A stretch of DNA of 64,000 nucleotides from Lachnospiraceae bacterium (GTDB lineage Bacteria; Bacillota; Clostridia; Lachnospirales; Lachnospiraceae): the NCBI GenBank assembly GCA_949383255.1, contig CASJPF010000001.1:110467-174466 (forward strand), given 5' to 3'. The number at the start of each line of letters is the position of its first letter. Within the stretch, counting starts at the first letter, position 1. The notes under the pieces were generated by a model. The model was not told the DNA's origin and searched no databases. It saw only the letters and a list, made by a program, of their open reading frames with translations. Made by a program: the position numbers and the translations under genes. Shown here in pieces: positions 36,982 to 45,906 of this stretch.

Positions 36982-36983
36982 TA

Positions 36984-38309
36984 TCAATTTCTATTTTTGA
37001 TACGCGCTCCAAGCTTTGTAAGATCTCCTACAATATCCTGATATCCTCGTTCAATATAGCCTGAATCTGTAACCGTTGTAATACCAGACGCACACAAACC
37101 TGCTATGACAAGCGCCGCACCTCCTCTTAGCTCCCGCGCTATGACAGTGCGCCCTTCTAGTTCTCTGCCACCTGTAACCACCGCCAAATCTCCTTCCACA
37201 GTCACATCTGCACCCATGCGCCGCAGCTCTTCCACAATGCGGAATCTGCTAGAGAAAATCTTTTCCCGAACTTTTAACTGTCCTTTCGCCATACATGCTG
37301 CCGCGATCAGTGGTGATTGAAGATCCGTTGGAAATGCCGGATACACCTGTGTTTCTACGTATGGAATATTGAAAATTTTACTTCTGTCATCTGCATAAAT
37401 CGTCACCTCATTCCTGTCCTCATCTAAGGCGATAGCCGCCCCCATCCTTGTTATAATATCACAGGTACTATCTAGCTGTCCGATGGGAATGTTTTCCAGT
37501 GTCACCTCTCCGCCTGCTGCCAGTGCGGCGAACAAATACGTTCCGGCAACGATTCGGTCTGTGATAATCTCATATGAAACTTCATGAAGCCTAGATAATT
37601 CTATCCCATAAATGACAATCCTTCCCTCTGGCAAAAAAGCACCTGCATAATCAATCTTGGCGCCTGCCCGATTCAAAAATTTACACAACTCTGTAACTTC
37701 CGGCTCCCGCGCCGCATTTTTAATCACGGTCGTCCCCTGCGCTGTCACCGCTGCCATAATAATATTTTGAGTTGCCCCCACACTCGGAAACGGCAGTTCA
37801 ATCACTGTACCTCTCAACTCATCAGCGTAGGCATGGATATGATTTCCTTCCGTCCATATTTGTGCGCCAAGCTTTTCCAATCCACACAAATGCAAATCAA
37901 TTGGTCTCTCACCAATCACACAGCCACCGGGATAATTGACACAAACCTCGCCGAGTCGTCCAAGCATCGCTCCCATCAGCACCACAGAAGAACGCATGGC
38001 AGAAACATATTTTTCAGGCAGTCGGTGCTTCCTCACATTTCGCGTATCGACTGTAATCTGATTTCCTGTTTTCATACCACATATTTCCACCTCTGCACCA
38101 GTGCTTTGCAAAAGACTGCACATACACTTGATATCAGTGATATCCGGGCAGCCTTTTAGCACGCACTTCCCGGGTATCAGCATACATGCCGCCAATATTG
38201 GAAGCGCTGCATTTTTAGACCCTTGTATCTGTATTCTGCCATTCAGCGGTCTTTTTCCCTCTATCCATATCGACTCATTATCCCTACAATGGGTCATAGG
38301 CTTCACCAC
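36984..38309 (-). CDS. murA: UDP-GlcNAc 1-carboxyvinyltransferase MurA
   Basis: A 441-aa enzyme for the first committed step of peptidoglycan synthesis. K32-N33 (GSKNAALPILA) and the PEP-binding catalytic C130 in NYPGGCVIGERPIDLH, the fosfomycin target, are present, followed by the C-terminal GGAALVIAGLCASG region. The start is GTG 38309 or ATG 38297; neither has a strong SD. A promoter lies just upstream. Confidence 0.93.
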   Translation of the reverse strand: MVKPMTHCRDNESIWIEGKRPLNGRIQIQGSKNAALPILAACMLIPGKCVLKGCPDITDIKCMCSLLQSTGAEVEICGMKTGNQITVDTRNVRKHRLPEKYVSAMRSSVVLMGAMLGRLGEVCVNYPGGCVIGERPIDLHLCGLEKLGAQIWTEGNHIHAYADELRGTVIELPFPSVGATQNIIMAAVTAQGTTVIKNAAREPEVTELCKFLNRAGAKIDYAGAFLPEGRIVIYGIELSRLHEVSYEIITDRIVAGTYLFAALAAGGEVTLENIPIGQLDSTCDIITRMGAAIALDEDRNEVTIYADDRSKIFNIPYVETQVYPAFPTDLQSPLIAAACMAKGQLKVREKIFSSRFRIVEELRRMGADVTVEGDLAVVTGGRELEGRTVIARELRGGAALVIAGLCASGITTVTDSGYIERGYQDIVGDLTKLGARIKNRN

Positions 38310-38329
38310 ATCATTATATCAATCATAAT

Positions 38330-38360
38330 ATTATATGCAGGAAGCCATTAAAAATGTCAA
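38330..38360 (-). promoter_or_regulatory. Possible murA promoter
   Basis: On the minus strand a perfect TTGACA (38355-38360) and TATAAT (38330-38335) are separated by 19 nt, somewhat long. A second TATAAT lies at 38314-38319. The site is 20-50 nt upstream of murA and right after structured element B. Confidence 0.5.
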
Positions 38361-38379
38361 CCACTCACAAAAAATCTAC

Positions 38380-38529
38380 GTTACTGTTCACTCCGTTCCA
38401 GTAACAGATAAAAATCCATGCAAAATTTACAAAACGAACAAATTCGTTGCGCAAATGGATTTTTACTTGCTATATGCATGTTTTGGCACGGACTTAGCAG
38501 TAAATGCTAAGTCCTATGTGAACAGTAAC
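38380..38529. repeat. Structured intergenic element, TGTTCA family, copy B
   Basis: Perfect 12-bp terminal inverted repeat GTTACTGTTCAC (38380-38391) and GTGAACAGTAAC (38518-38529). The left arm can also fold onto CAGTAAC at 38399-38405. Inside, AAAAATCCAT pairs with ATGGATTTTT around an AACGAA/ATTCGTT hairpin. The distal hairpin GGACTTAGCA-GTAAA-TGCTAAGTCC (38490-38514) is perfect, preceded by ATGTTTTGGCACGGAC. It lies between ftsW and murA. Confidence 0.7.
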
Positions 38530-38539
38530 AAATCTACTT

Positions 38540-39691
38540 TTAACGGCAACTCTTGCTCACATTGAGCACAATACCAATCTCTGTCAACAAAAATAACGTC
38601 GAAGTCCCTCCATAACTAATAAAAGGCAATGTAATACCCGTATTGGGTATTGTGTTGGTCACAACTGCAATATTTAGTATGACCTGTATCGCATAGTGTG
38701 CCATCACTCCCACAACCAAAAGTGCTCCAAACCGATCCACAGTTTTGTTGGCAATCACCATGCAACTCCAAATTAGCACTACAAACAGCAAAATAATTGC
38801 CAGCGCCCCAAACAATCCCAACTCTTCACAAATAATAGAAAAAATCATGTCATTCTGCGCTTCTGGCAAAAATCCCCTTTTCTGCATACTCTGCCCTAGC
38901 CCTTTCCCCCAAATGCCGCCAGAACCAATTGCATACAACGCCTGTAATGTCTGGAATGCCTTATCTGTGCTGAAAGCTTCTGGTTCCAACCACGCTTTCA
39001 CTCGCGCCAGACGGAAGTTCGAATCCGATGCATCTGCGCCAGATACATACATGACAAGTGCTGTCACCATCGCAATGCCAGTCACACCAATTGCCACAAA
39101 CCATTTGTAATCTGGCACCGCCACAAAAAGCATAGCAACTGCAATCCCCATAATGATAATCGCTGAACTCAAGTTGTTGGTCAGCGTATAGACAAGACCC
39201 GCTATCACTATGGGCGGCACTAAGATAACCGCAAGCCCTTTTGGCGTTCGAATCACATTTTTTCCAATACTTTCCAGGCGCTGAATAATACTTGCCAGAT
39301 AGATAATAACACCAATTTTAGCAACCTCTGCAGGTTGAAAGGTTGTGATTCCTACATTAATCCATCGACTTGCACCATTTCTGCTGACACCAATTGGCGA
39401 TTTCACCAATATAATCAATATCGCAGAGACGACAATTGCCATAACATCCATTTTCTGAAGTGCTTTATAGGGAAACTTAATCATAATAAACAGAGCAATA
39501 AACCCAACAACTGTATTCTGTGCCTGATTTCGTAGATAAAAAGCTGAATTTCCATACTCCACTCCCGCCTCATAAGAACTGACAGAATAAATCATTAATA
39601 GACCAAAGCCGACCAAGAATAGTACCACTGTCAACAATACATAGTCCATATTATGCTTACTGCTTCGGAATTTAACTGTTTGTCTTGCCAC
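38540..39691 (-). CDS. ftsW: SEDS glycosyltransferase FtsW/SpoVE
   Basis: A 383-aa ten-TM SEDS protein that polymerises lipid II at the septum together with a class B PBP. Signatures include VGFGLLMIYSVSSYEAG, TTFQPAEVAKIG, the catalytic-loop region and the C-terminal TGITLPFISYGGTS. FtsW and SpoVE cannot be separated by sequence alone; position between murD and murA fits either. Confidence 0.92.
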   Translation of the reverse strand: MARQTVKFRSSKHNMDYVLLTVVLFLVGFGLLMIYSVSSYEAGVEYGNSAFYLRNQAQNTVVGFIALFIMIKFPYKALQKMDVMAIVVSAILIILVKSPIGVSRNGASRWINVGITTFQPAEVAKIGVIIYLASIIQRLESIGKNVIRTPKGLAVILVPPIVIAGLVYTLTNNLSSAIIIMGIAVAMLFVAVPDYKWFVAIGVTGIAMVTALVMYVSGADASDSNFRLARVKAWLEPEAFSTDKAFQTLQALYAIGSGGIWGKGLGQSMQKRGFLPEAQNDMIFSIICEELGLFGALAIILLFVVLIWSCMVIANKTVDRFGALLVVGVMAHYAIQVILNIAVVTNTIPNTGITLPFISYGGTSTLFLLTEIGIVLNVSKSCR

Positions 39692-39695
39692 ATTA

Positions 39696-41081
39696 TCACT
39701 CCTTCAGACGCTTTACATACTCCTTGAATTGTCTGCCGCGCACTTCATAATTTGGAAACATTCCCCAACTTGCACATGCAGGTGACAAAAGTACTGCATC
39801 CCCAGCCATAGCCTCCCGCACACAAATATCTAATGCCTCCGTAAAAGTGTCTGCAAAGAAAATATCCTCCTTTAAAAATCCATATTTCACTGCACAGTCT
39901 GCTATTTTTTCCCGCGTCTGTCCGATCAAAACGAACTTCTTTACTTTTCCGTCAAAACAGCGTATCCAATCATCGTAAGTACTGCCCTTGTCATATCCCC
40001 CTCCAATTAGGATTGTTGGTCTATCCATCGCTTTGATTCCCTGAATCGCCGCATCTGTATTGGTCGCCTTGGAATCATTGTAGTATCTGACCCCTCTCTT
40101 GGTCGCAACATACTCAATTCGATGTTCTACCGCCACAAACCGTCGAACAGTATCCAGAATATTTTCCATTGGTACACCCGCACACATGCTAATCCCAATT
40201 GCTGCCATTACATTTTCAATATTGCAAATCCCCACAAGGTTCATATCTGTCTTTACATTCAAAAGATACTCCGTTTTGCCATCTACGGCAAGATAAATTT
40301 CTTCCCCCTCACAGTAAAGACCTTCCTCCAATTTTTGTGCAGAGGAAAAATAAATTACTTTTGCCGGACATCTCTCTCCAAATTTTCTTGTATATTCATT
40401 TTCATAATTTAAAATACAAAAATCTGCTTTTGTCTGATTTTTTGTCACTGCCTCTTTTGCAGCCACATAATTTTCCATTGTATGATGACGGTTTAGATGG
40501 TCAGGCGTAATATTTAAAATTGCCGACACCTGCGGGTGAAAATTTTCAATCGTCTCAAGCTGAAAACTTGAAATTTCTGCAACCGATACTGTGTCTATAT
40601 CCATAAGCGGCGCCGCTTCTGTGTATGGATTTCCAATATTGCCAACAATATAGGCATCCTTATAGTACTCCTGCATAATCTGTCCCACCAGCGATGTTGT
40701 CGTTGTCTTTCCGTTTGTTCCCGTAATTGCAAGCACTCTTCCCTTCGCATAGTGATAGGCAAGCTCAATCTCTCCCCAAATATGAATTCCCTGTGCTTTC
40801 ATATACACTACAAAATCTGCGTCCACGGGAACACCCGGACTCAGCACTGCCAATTCCACTCCCTCTATAATTTCCTTTGCAAAAGCTCCAATATAAAATT
40901 CTGCTCGGGTATCATACCCAAGACGTTCTCGCATCAAAGCCTTCACTGACTCAATATCTACTTTTTCATTCCCATCGTACAGAACGGGCAACGCGCCATG
41001 TCTCTCAAGCAACACAGCAGAACCAATACCACTCTTTCCAGTTCCAACAACAATCACACGTCTATTTCTAACCTCAATCAT
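39696..41081 (-). CDS. murD: UDP-MurNAc-Ala-D-Glu ligase MurD
   Basis: A 461-aa Mur ligase adding D-glutamate. Start ATG 41081 (MIEVRNRRVIVVGTGKSG) is where family similarity begins, though the AGGAG is only about 2 nt away. ATP loop ITGTNGKTTTTSLVG, substrate segment NITPDHLNRHHTMENY and LLSPACASWGMFPNYEVRG at the C-terminus are diagnostic. mraY, its usual upstream partner, is missing here. Confidence 0.94.
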   Translation of the reverse strand: MIEVRNRRVIVVGTGKSGIGSAVLLERHGALPVLYDGNEKVDIESVKALMRERLGYDTRAEFYIGAFAKEIIEGVELAVLSPGVPVDADFVVYMKAQGIHIWGEIELAYHYAKGRVLAITGTNGKTTTTSLVGQIMQEYYKDAYIVGNIGNPYTEAAPLMDIDTVSVAEISSFQLETIENFHPQVSAILNITPDHLNRHHTMENYVAAKEAVTKNQTKADFCILNYENEYTRKFGERCPAKVIYFSSAQKLEEGLYCEGEEIYLAVDGKTEYLLNVKTDMNLVGICNIENVMAAIGISMCAGVPMENILDTVRRFVAVEHRIEYVATKRGVRYYNDSKATNTDAAIQGIKAMDRPTILIGGGYDKGSTYDDWIRCFDGKVKKFVLIGQTREKIADCAVKYGFLKEDIFFADTFTEALDICVREAMAGDAVLLSPACASWGMFPNYEVRGRQFKEYVKRLKE

Positions 41082-41121
41082 AACTCCTACTTCAACCCTT
41101 TTCCTACCATAACAACTATAA

Positions 41122-42876
41122 TCACTGATAACCAATCTTATCCAAATATGGGAGAATATTCTCAAATAATTGACGCACAACCGGCGCTGCTATCTGACCT
41201 CCATAATAAGTTCCTTGCGGGGTATCAATTATGGCAAGCGCCATCACTTTCGGGTTATCTGCTGGTGCAAATCCCAGAAAGGAAGCGATATATCTACCAC
41301 TTCCCCTCGGAAGTGTCTGACTTGTAGCTGTCTTGCCACCTATGCGAAAACCTTCTACATAGCCATTCTTACCACCACCATTTTCCACGACCTGCTCCAA
41401 AACATATTTTAATTTTTCCGTCGTATCTGCCGATATAATCCCTTCTGATATTGGATATATAAACTCATCAACAGACGTGCCGTCTGCATTTACTGCTTTG
41501 ACTCCAAAATGGGGCGTCACTAGATTTCCACCATTAATCAATCCTGCCACCGTCGTCATCAACCGCACTGGTGTAATCTGAAAAGACTGCCCAAATGAAA
41601 TCGTTGCAAGTTCCACATCACCAATTTTATCTAGCTGATGCATAATTGTTCCTGCCTCTCCCGGCAGGTCAATTCCTGTCCTTTGCTTCAATCCAAACTT
41701 TGTAAAATACTCATAGTAACGCTCCACACCAATTCTTAACCCTACTGCAATAAATACTGGATTGCAGGAGTTCATAACCGCATGAGTAAAATCTTCCGCA
41801 CCATGTCCGGCGACCTTATGGCAGCGAATCTTTCGGTCGTCCACAATGATAAACCCCGGACATGAGAAATTATCTTCCAGACGAACGGCTCCGCTCTCTA
41901 GCCCTGCCGCCGCTGTGATAATTTTAAATGTGGACCCCGGCTCATAAGTATCATTAATACAGCCATTTCTCCACATTTTATTCAACAAGTCCTGCGTGCT
42001 CTCCTCAGTAGTCTCCTGCTGCACTTGAAACTCCTCTATTAACGTGTATGGTTGATTTAAATGAAACTCTGGCACATCCACCATTGCAAGAATCTCACCA
42101 TTATTGACATTCATTACAATAATAGACACTCCGGCTGCCTGTTTTGTCTCATATGCCTGCTTTGCAAGCTGTGTCGCATACTTCTGAATATTTACATCAA
42201 GACTAATATAAAGATCTTTTCCTGCTATCGGCTCTTTTCTTCGTTCCCCCATGCCATCCAGCTCAATCCCTCTCGCATCTGTCAGTGTGAGAATCTGTCC
42301 TTTTTCGCCTGTCAAATACTTTTCATAAGCCACTTCCAGACCGATAATGCCTTGATTATCTCCCCCTGTAAAACCTAGCACCTTAGATGCCAAATCATCA
42401 TATGGATAATACCGTTTATAGTCCTCATCCACTTTCACTCCTGCCATATCATAATTTCGTATTCTATCCCCGATTTCCTTCTCCACATTACTTTTTATGC
42501 GTTCTCTGGCACTGTATTTCTCCACGCGCTTGCGCACATATTCCTCAGAAAGCTCTAATTCGCGACACAACACCTCAATTACTTGTTCTGGATCTTGAAT
42601 CTGGCTGTGAATCACGGAAATGGTACAGACAGTTTTATTATCTGCCAAGACAGTTCCTGTCGCATCAATAATTCTTCCCCTTGCAGCCTTAATGTCTCGC
42701 TCTCGCTCATGTAAATCCGTGGCGCGCGCCGTGTAATAATCCGAGCGCATCAACATTAAATATCCTACACGCACACTAAGCAGCAACAGCATCACCACCA
42801 ACACCGCACACAGTACAAAGGTCTTTTTTTTCTGTATGGTCATATTCCGTCTTCCTGTACTGTTCTGGTTCGCCAT
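41122..42876 (-). CDS. Class B penicillin-binding protein (SpoVD/FtsI-like), KTA variant
   Basis: A 584-aa bitopic transpeptidase: TM about 19-41, a PBP dimerisation domain, and the transpeptidase domain with S314-T-F-K317, S369-C-N371 and K514-T-A516. The third motif is normally KTG; here it is KTATSQT. No PASTA domains follow. The SD AGAGGT is 4 nt before ATG 42876. It is the second of two tandem class B PBPs, separated by structured element C. One copy may serve vegetative division and the other sporulation. Confidence 0.92.
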   Translation of the reverse strand: MANQNSTGRRNMTIQKKKTFVLCAVLVVMLLLLSVRVGYLMLMRSDYYTARATDLHERERDIKAARGRIIDATGTVLADNKTVCTISVIHSQIQDPEQVIEVLCRELELSEEYVRKRVEKYSARERIKSNVEKEIGDRIRNYDMAGVKVDEDYKRYYPYDDLASKVLGFTGGDNQGIIGLEVAYEKYLTGEKGQILTLTDARGIELDGMGERRKEPIAGKDLYISLDVNIQKYATQLAKQAYETKQAAGVSIIVMNVNNGEILAMVDVPEFHLNQPYTLIEEFQVQQETTEESTQDLLNKMWRNGCINDTYEPGSTFKIITAAAGLESGAVRLEDNFSCPGFIIVDDRKIRCHKVAGHGAEDFTHAVMNSCNPVFIAVGLRIGVERYYEYFTKFGLKQRTGIDLPGEAGTIMHQLDKIGDVELATISFGQSFQITPVRLMTTVAGLINGGNLVTPHFGVKAVNADGTSVDEFIYPISEGIISADTTEKLKYVLEQVVENGGGKNGYVEGFRIGGKTATSQTLPRGSGRYIASFLGFAPADNPKVMALAIIDTPQGTYYGGQIAAPVVRQLFENILPYLDKIGYQ

Positions 42877-42986
42877 TTTTACCTCTATTTCATAAAATTT
42901 TTATATCACTATTATTTTATGAATACAGGTTTGTATATATGTTAAAACAAATCTGCTCAGTTCTGTGTTGGGCTGACTCCTTCATT

Positions 42987-43121
42987 GTAACAGTTCAGAT
43001 ACCTTCACTGTTACGGCATCCAGCCCATTGAAAATCGTCTTTGTCGGGGGGCTGGATGCTTCCACGCTCTATGTTTTGATACGGTCAGCGCAGTAAATGC
43101 GCAGACCTGTCTGAACCGTTA
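42987..43121. repeat. Structured intergenic element, TGTTCA family, copy C
   Basis: Terminal arms TAACAGTTCAGA (42988-42999) and TCTGAACCGTTA (43110-43121) pair with one mismatch; the left arm GTAACAG also pairs with CTGTTAC at 43008-43014. Internal stem GCATCCAGCCC / GGGCTGGATGC (43016-43026, 43049-43059). Distal hairpin GGTCAGCGCA-GTAAA-TGCGCAGACC (43083-43107), preceded by ATGTTTTGATACGGTC. Same loop and flanks as copy B with different stem bases. The right arm contains the stop codon of the upstream PBP gene. Confidence 0.7.
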
Positions 43122-45317
43122 TCCACCACTATTATCATTTAAATTATCATTACTATCCTCTGTACTGTAGTCCATCTGTGCCTTCTCCCCTGTGACTGGA
43201 TTCACCAGCTCGCCTGTATCCGGATCAACCACATAGGCAGGCGCACCACTGCCTTCCCCTTCAGATGGATTATTGTCCTCTCCATTTGGCGCCTGTTGCC
43301 CCTCCGCAGAGTCTCCCTCGGGAGTATTCCCATCTTCACCTTCCGGCGTCTCTCCTTGCACAACACCTCCAAGAAGTCTGTCAATCTCTTCCTGCTCCGC
43401 AATCGTCATTTCTTCTGTCTTGGCAATGTGAAGATAAGGAAGTACCTCTGTCAAAATATTTCTAACAATTCCTGTCGCGTATGTCGCATGGGGTTGGTCT
43501 GCCACATTCGGTCGGTCTACCACACAGTAAATTGCAATCTGGGGATTATCTGCCGGTGCAAATCCAATAAAAGAAACCACATAATTTGTATGGTCACGTG
43601 GAACCATCTCCGCAGTCCCTGTCTTGCCGCCAATCGCATACCCTGCTGGGCGCGCCGACTTTCCTGTTCCCTGTGCAACTGAGGCGTACAAGTATTGACG
43701 CATCTGTTCCGAAGTCGTTGCAGATATTGTCTGTTTTAACACTCTAGGTTCAATATTTTTAATGGTATCTCCATTAGAATTTGTAATCTTACTCACTACA
43801 TGCGGCTCATAGTAATATCCCCCATTGACAATAGAAGAAAACGCTGTAATCATCTCAATCATTGTGACATTATACCCTTGTCCAAAAGAAGCAGTCGCAA
43901 GTTCTGAAGCATTCATCGAATTTTCATTAAACACCACTGACGCTGTTTTAGCTTCCCCAGCAAGATCAATATTTGTCTTTAAACCAATATTAAAAATCTG
44001 TTGAAACTGCAATAGAAGTTTCTTACCAATCGCCTCACCCATTTTCATAAAGGCCACATTACAAGACTGCTCCAAAGCACCGCTGACTCCAAGCGTCCCA
44101 TGACCAGAGCGAACATTACAGCGAATATTATGACCTCCTACACTTAGTGCACCGCCGCACGAATAGGATTCATTTCCAAGAATCCTCCCAGTCTCAATTC
44201 CCGTAGCCAGTGTAATTGCCTTGGCCGTAGACCCCGGTTCGTAGGTATCCGATATACAAAAATTACGCCATAATTCATTTAATACTTTATAATATTCTTT
44301 TTGGTTTGACTCTAACTGAGCAAGCTCTTCTGCCGAATAATAAGCAGACAAATCTTTTGGATTGTTCAAGTCAAAATCTGGATAGCTTGCCATTGCCTTA
44401 ATATCGCCGTTTGTACAATCCTGAATAATCACAGCAATATTGTATGCGCCAAGACCCTCCCTTGCCTCATTCAAATGTTCTTCGTTAAACTGTCTAATAT
44501 ATTTCTCACAGATTGCCTGAATATTGGCATCAATTGTGGTTACAAGTGTGCTCCCATCTACCGCCGGCACTGTGGTGCGCTCTAATGTCGCATCGTCATT
44601 GAGATATCCATATTCCCTTCCGTTCGTACCATTGAGGGTATCATTGTAGTACTCTTCTAGGCCGAATGTACCATTGTTGTCTGTTCCGGTAAAGCCAATG
44701 ACATCACAGGCAAGTGTTTTGTTAGGATAGCGCCTAATATATTCCTCCTCAAACCACACACCGTCAATAATGCCAATCTTCTCATCTCCCTTTCTTTTAG
44801 AAGCCTCTTCATTATGTGTATTTTTCCGCTCCAAAAAAGGACTCATCTCATCATAAGAAATCCTTTTCTTAAGCACACGATACTGTGAGTTGGGATTTTC
44901 CTTTACAAATTTTCGTAACTCCGACAAATCCAATCCAAAACACTCAGAAAGTGCATTTAATGTAGGTTCCTCATTCAACTCATCATCAAGCATAACCTTA
45001 CAGTCAAGAATCACATTATACACTTTCTCGCTCGCCGCAAGAATTGTCCCGTTCACATCAAGAATATTTCCCCGCTTAAAAGGCAGTGTCTTGGAATCAT
45101 AACGCTGTTGTGACAAAATCTTTTTCTGATATGTATTCTGATTATCTCGGGCAAGCACATACAAACGTCCCCCCAATCCCGCAAAAGCCAGCAGTATGAT
45201 CAGCATCATCACTGCCAGCTTCATTGATTTCACTTTGTTTAAACTTGCTCTGTGTCTGCGTCTCTTTTTTCTGTCGGCTCTTGTGCTGACTCTTTGATTT
45301 CTACGTCTCTCTGCCAT
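43119..45317 (-). CDS. Class B penicillin-binding protein (FtsI/SpoVD-like), long form
   Basis: A 732-aa transpeptidase. Start ATG 45317 (MAERRRNQRVSTRADRKK) has AGGTGA upstream. A very basic tail precedes the TM segment (about 33-53), then the dimerisation domain and transpeptidase with S363-T-A-K366, S418-C-N420 and K565-T-G567. The C-terminal 90 residues are a low-complexity Glu/Gly/Pro/Asn tail, not PASTA. It follows ftsL directly (gap 25 nt), as expected for the septal PBP. Confidence 0.93.
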   Translation of the reverse strand: MAERRRNQRVSTRADRKKRRRHRASLNKVKSMKLAVMMLIILLAFAGLGGRLYVLARDNQNTYQKKILSQQRYDSKTLPFKRGNILDVNGTILAASEKVYNVILDCKVMLDDELNEEPTLNALSECFGLDLSELRKFVKENPNSQYRVLKKRISYDEMSPFLERKNTHNEEASKRKGDEKIGIIDGVWFEEEYIRRYPNKTLACDVIGFTGTDNNGTFGLEEYYNDTLNGTNGREYGYLNDDATLERTTVPAVDGSTLVTTIDANIQAICEKYIRQFNEEHLNEAREGLGAYNIAVIIQDCTNGDIKAMASYPDFDLNNPKDLSAYYSAEELAQLESNQKEYYKVLNELWRNFCISDTYEPGSTAKAITLATGIETGRILGNESYSCGGALSVGGHNIRCNVRSGHGTLGVSGALEQSCNVAFMKMGEAIGKKLLLQFQQIFNIGLKTNIDLAGEAKTASVVFNENSMNASELATASFGQGYNVTMIEMITAFSSIVNGGYYYEPHVVSKITNSNGDTIKNIEPRVLKQTISATTSEQMRQYLYASVAQGTGKSARPAGYAIGGKTGTAEMVPRDHTNYVVSFIGFAPADNPQIAIYCVVDRPNVADQPHATYATGIVRNILTEVLPYLHIAKTEEMTIAEQEEIDRLLGGVVQGETPEGEDGNTPEGDSAEGQQAPNGEDNNPSEGEGSGAPAYVVDPDTGELVNPVTGEKAQMDYSTEDSNDNLNDNSGG

Positions 45318-45342
45318 CAAATTCACCTGCACCTATTGTATT

Positions 45343-45855
45343 TTACTCAGGTAGTGCCCCATACTGACGCACATAATCATTTCCCTCGCCAGTGTACTCG
45401 ACAACCTGCCCCTCTTTTGCATATTTCATTCCAAGCTCGTTGACTGCAATCCGTTTGATTTCTTCAAGATCAATACTACTCATAATTTTTGTGTAAGTCT
45501 CATCATTTGCAAGACGCATCTCATTTAATCGACTTTCAAGTTTAGAAATACTTGTAATATGATTGGTTATATCTGATTGCAGCTTTACGTAACCGATAAG
45601 CACCACACAGACAATCACAAACGCCACCGCAGCCACTGCAATATAGCCCTTATTCATAGGAACTGCTTTTATTTTTGTCCTGCGCACAGACCGTGTTCGA
45701 GAAACTGGTCTTTTCCTTTCCTGTCTGGCGGGAGCGGTCTGTAATTTTCTAACCGCGCTTCCCTCTACATAACCATAATTCTGATTGGAATTTCGTGTTC
45801 TGCTCTGACTGCCTGTGCTTTGTCTTGTCCTTGTTGTTGAATTGGCATGTCTCAT
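45343..45855 (-). CDS. ftsL: FtsL-like divisome protein
   Basis: A 170-aa bitopic protein: a long, basic, Ser/Thr/Gln/Arg-rich cytoplasmic part (1-68), one TM (about 70-90, YIAVAAVAFVIVCVVLIGYV), then a coiled-coil extracellular part (about 92-145). Sequence similarity to FtsL is weak in general; the call rests on topology and position between rsmH and the septal PBP. Confidence 0.8.
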   Translation of the reverse strand: MRHANSTTRTRQSTGSQSRTRNSNQNYGYVEGSAVRKLQTAPARQERKRPVSRTRSVRRTKIKAVPMNKGYIAVAAVAFVIVCVVLIGYVKLQSDITNHITSISKLESRLNEMRLANDETYTKIMSSIDLEEIKRIAVNELGMKYAKEGQVVEYTGEGNDYVRQYGALPE

Positions 45856-45906
45856 TCTAAAGATATCCTTTCCTTATTAAGATGATAAGCAAACGGATTG
45901 TATGTC

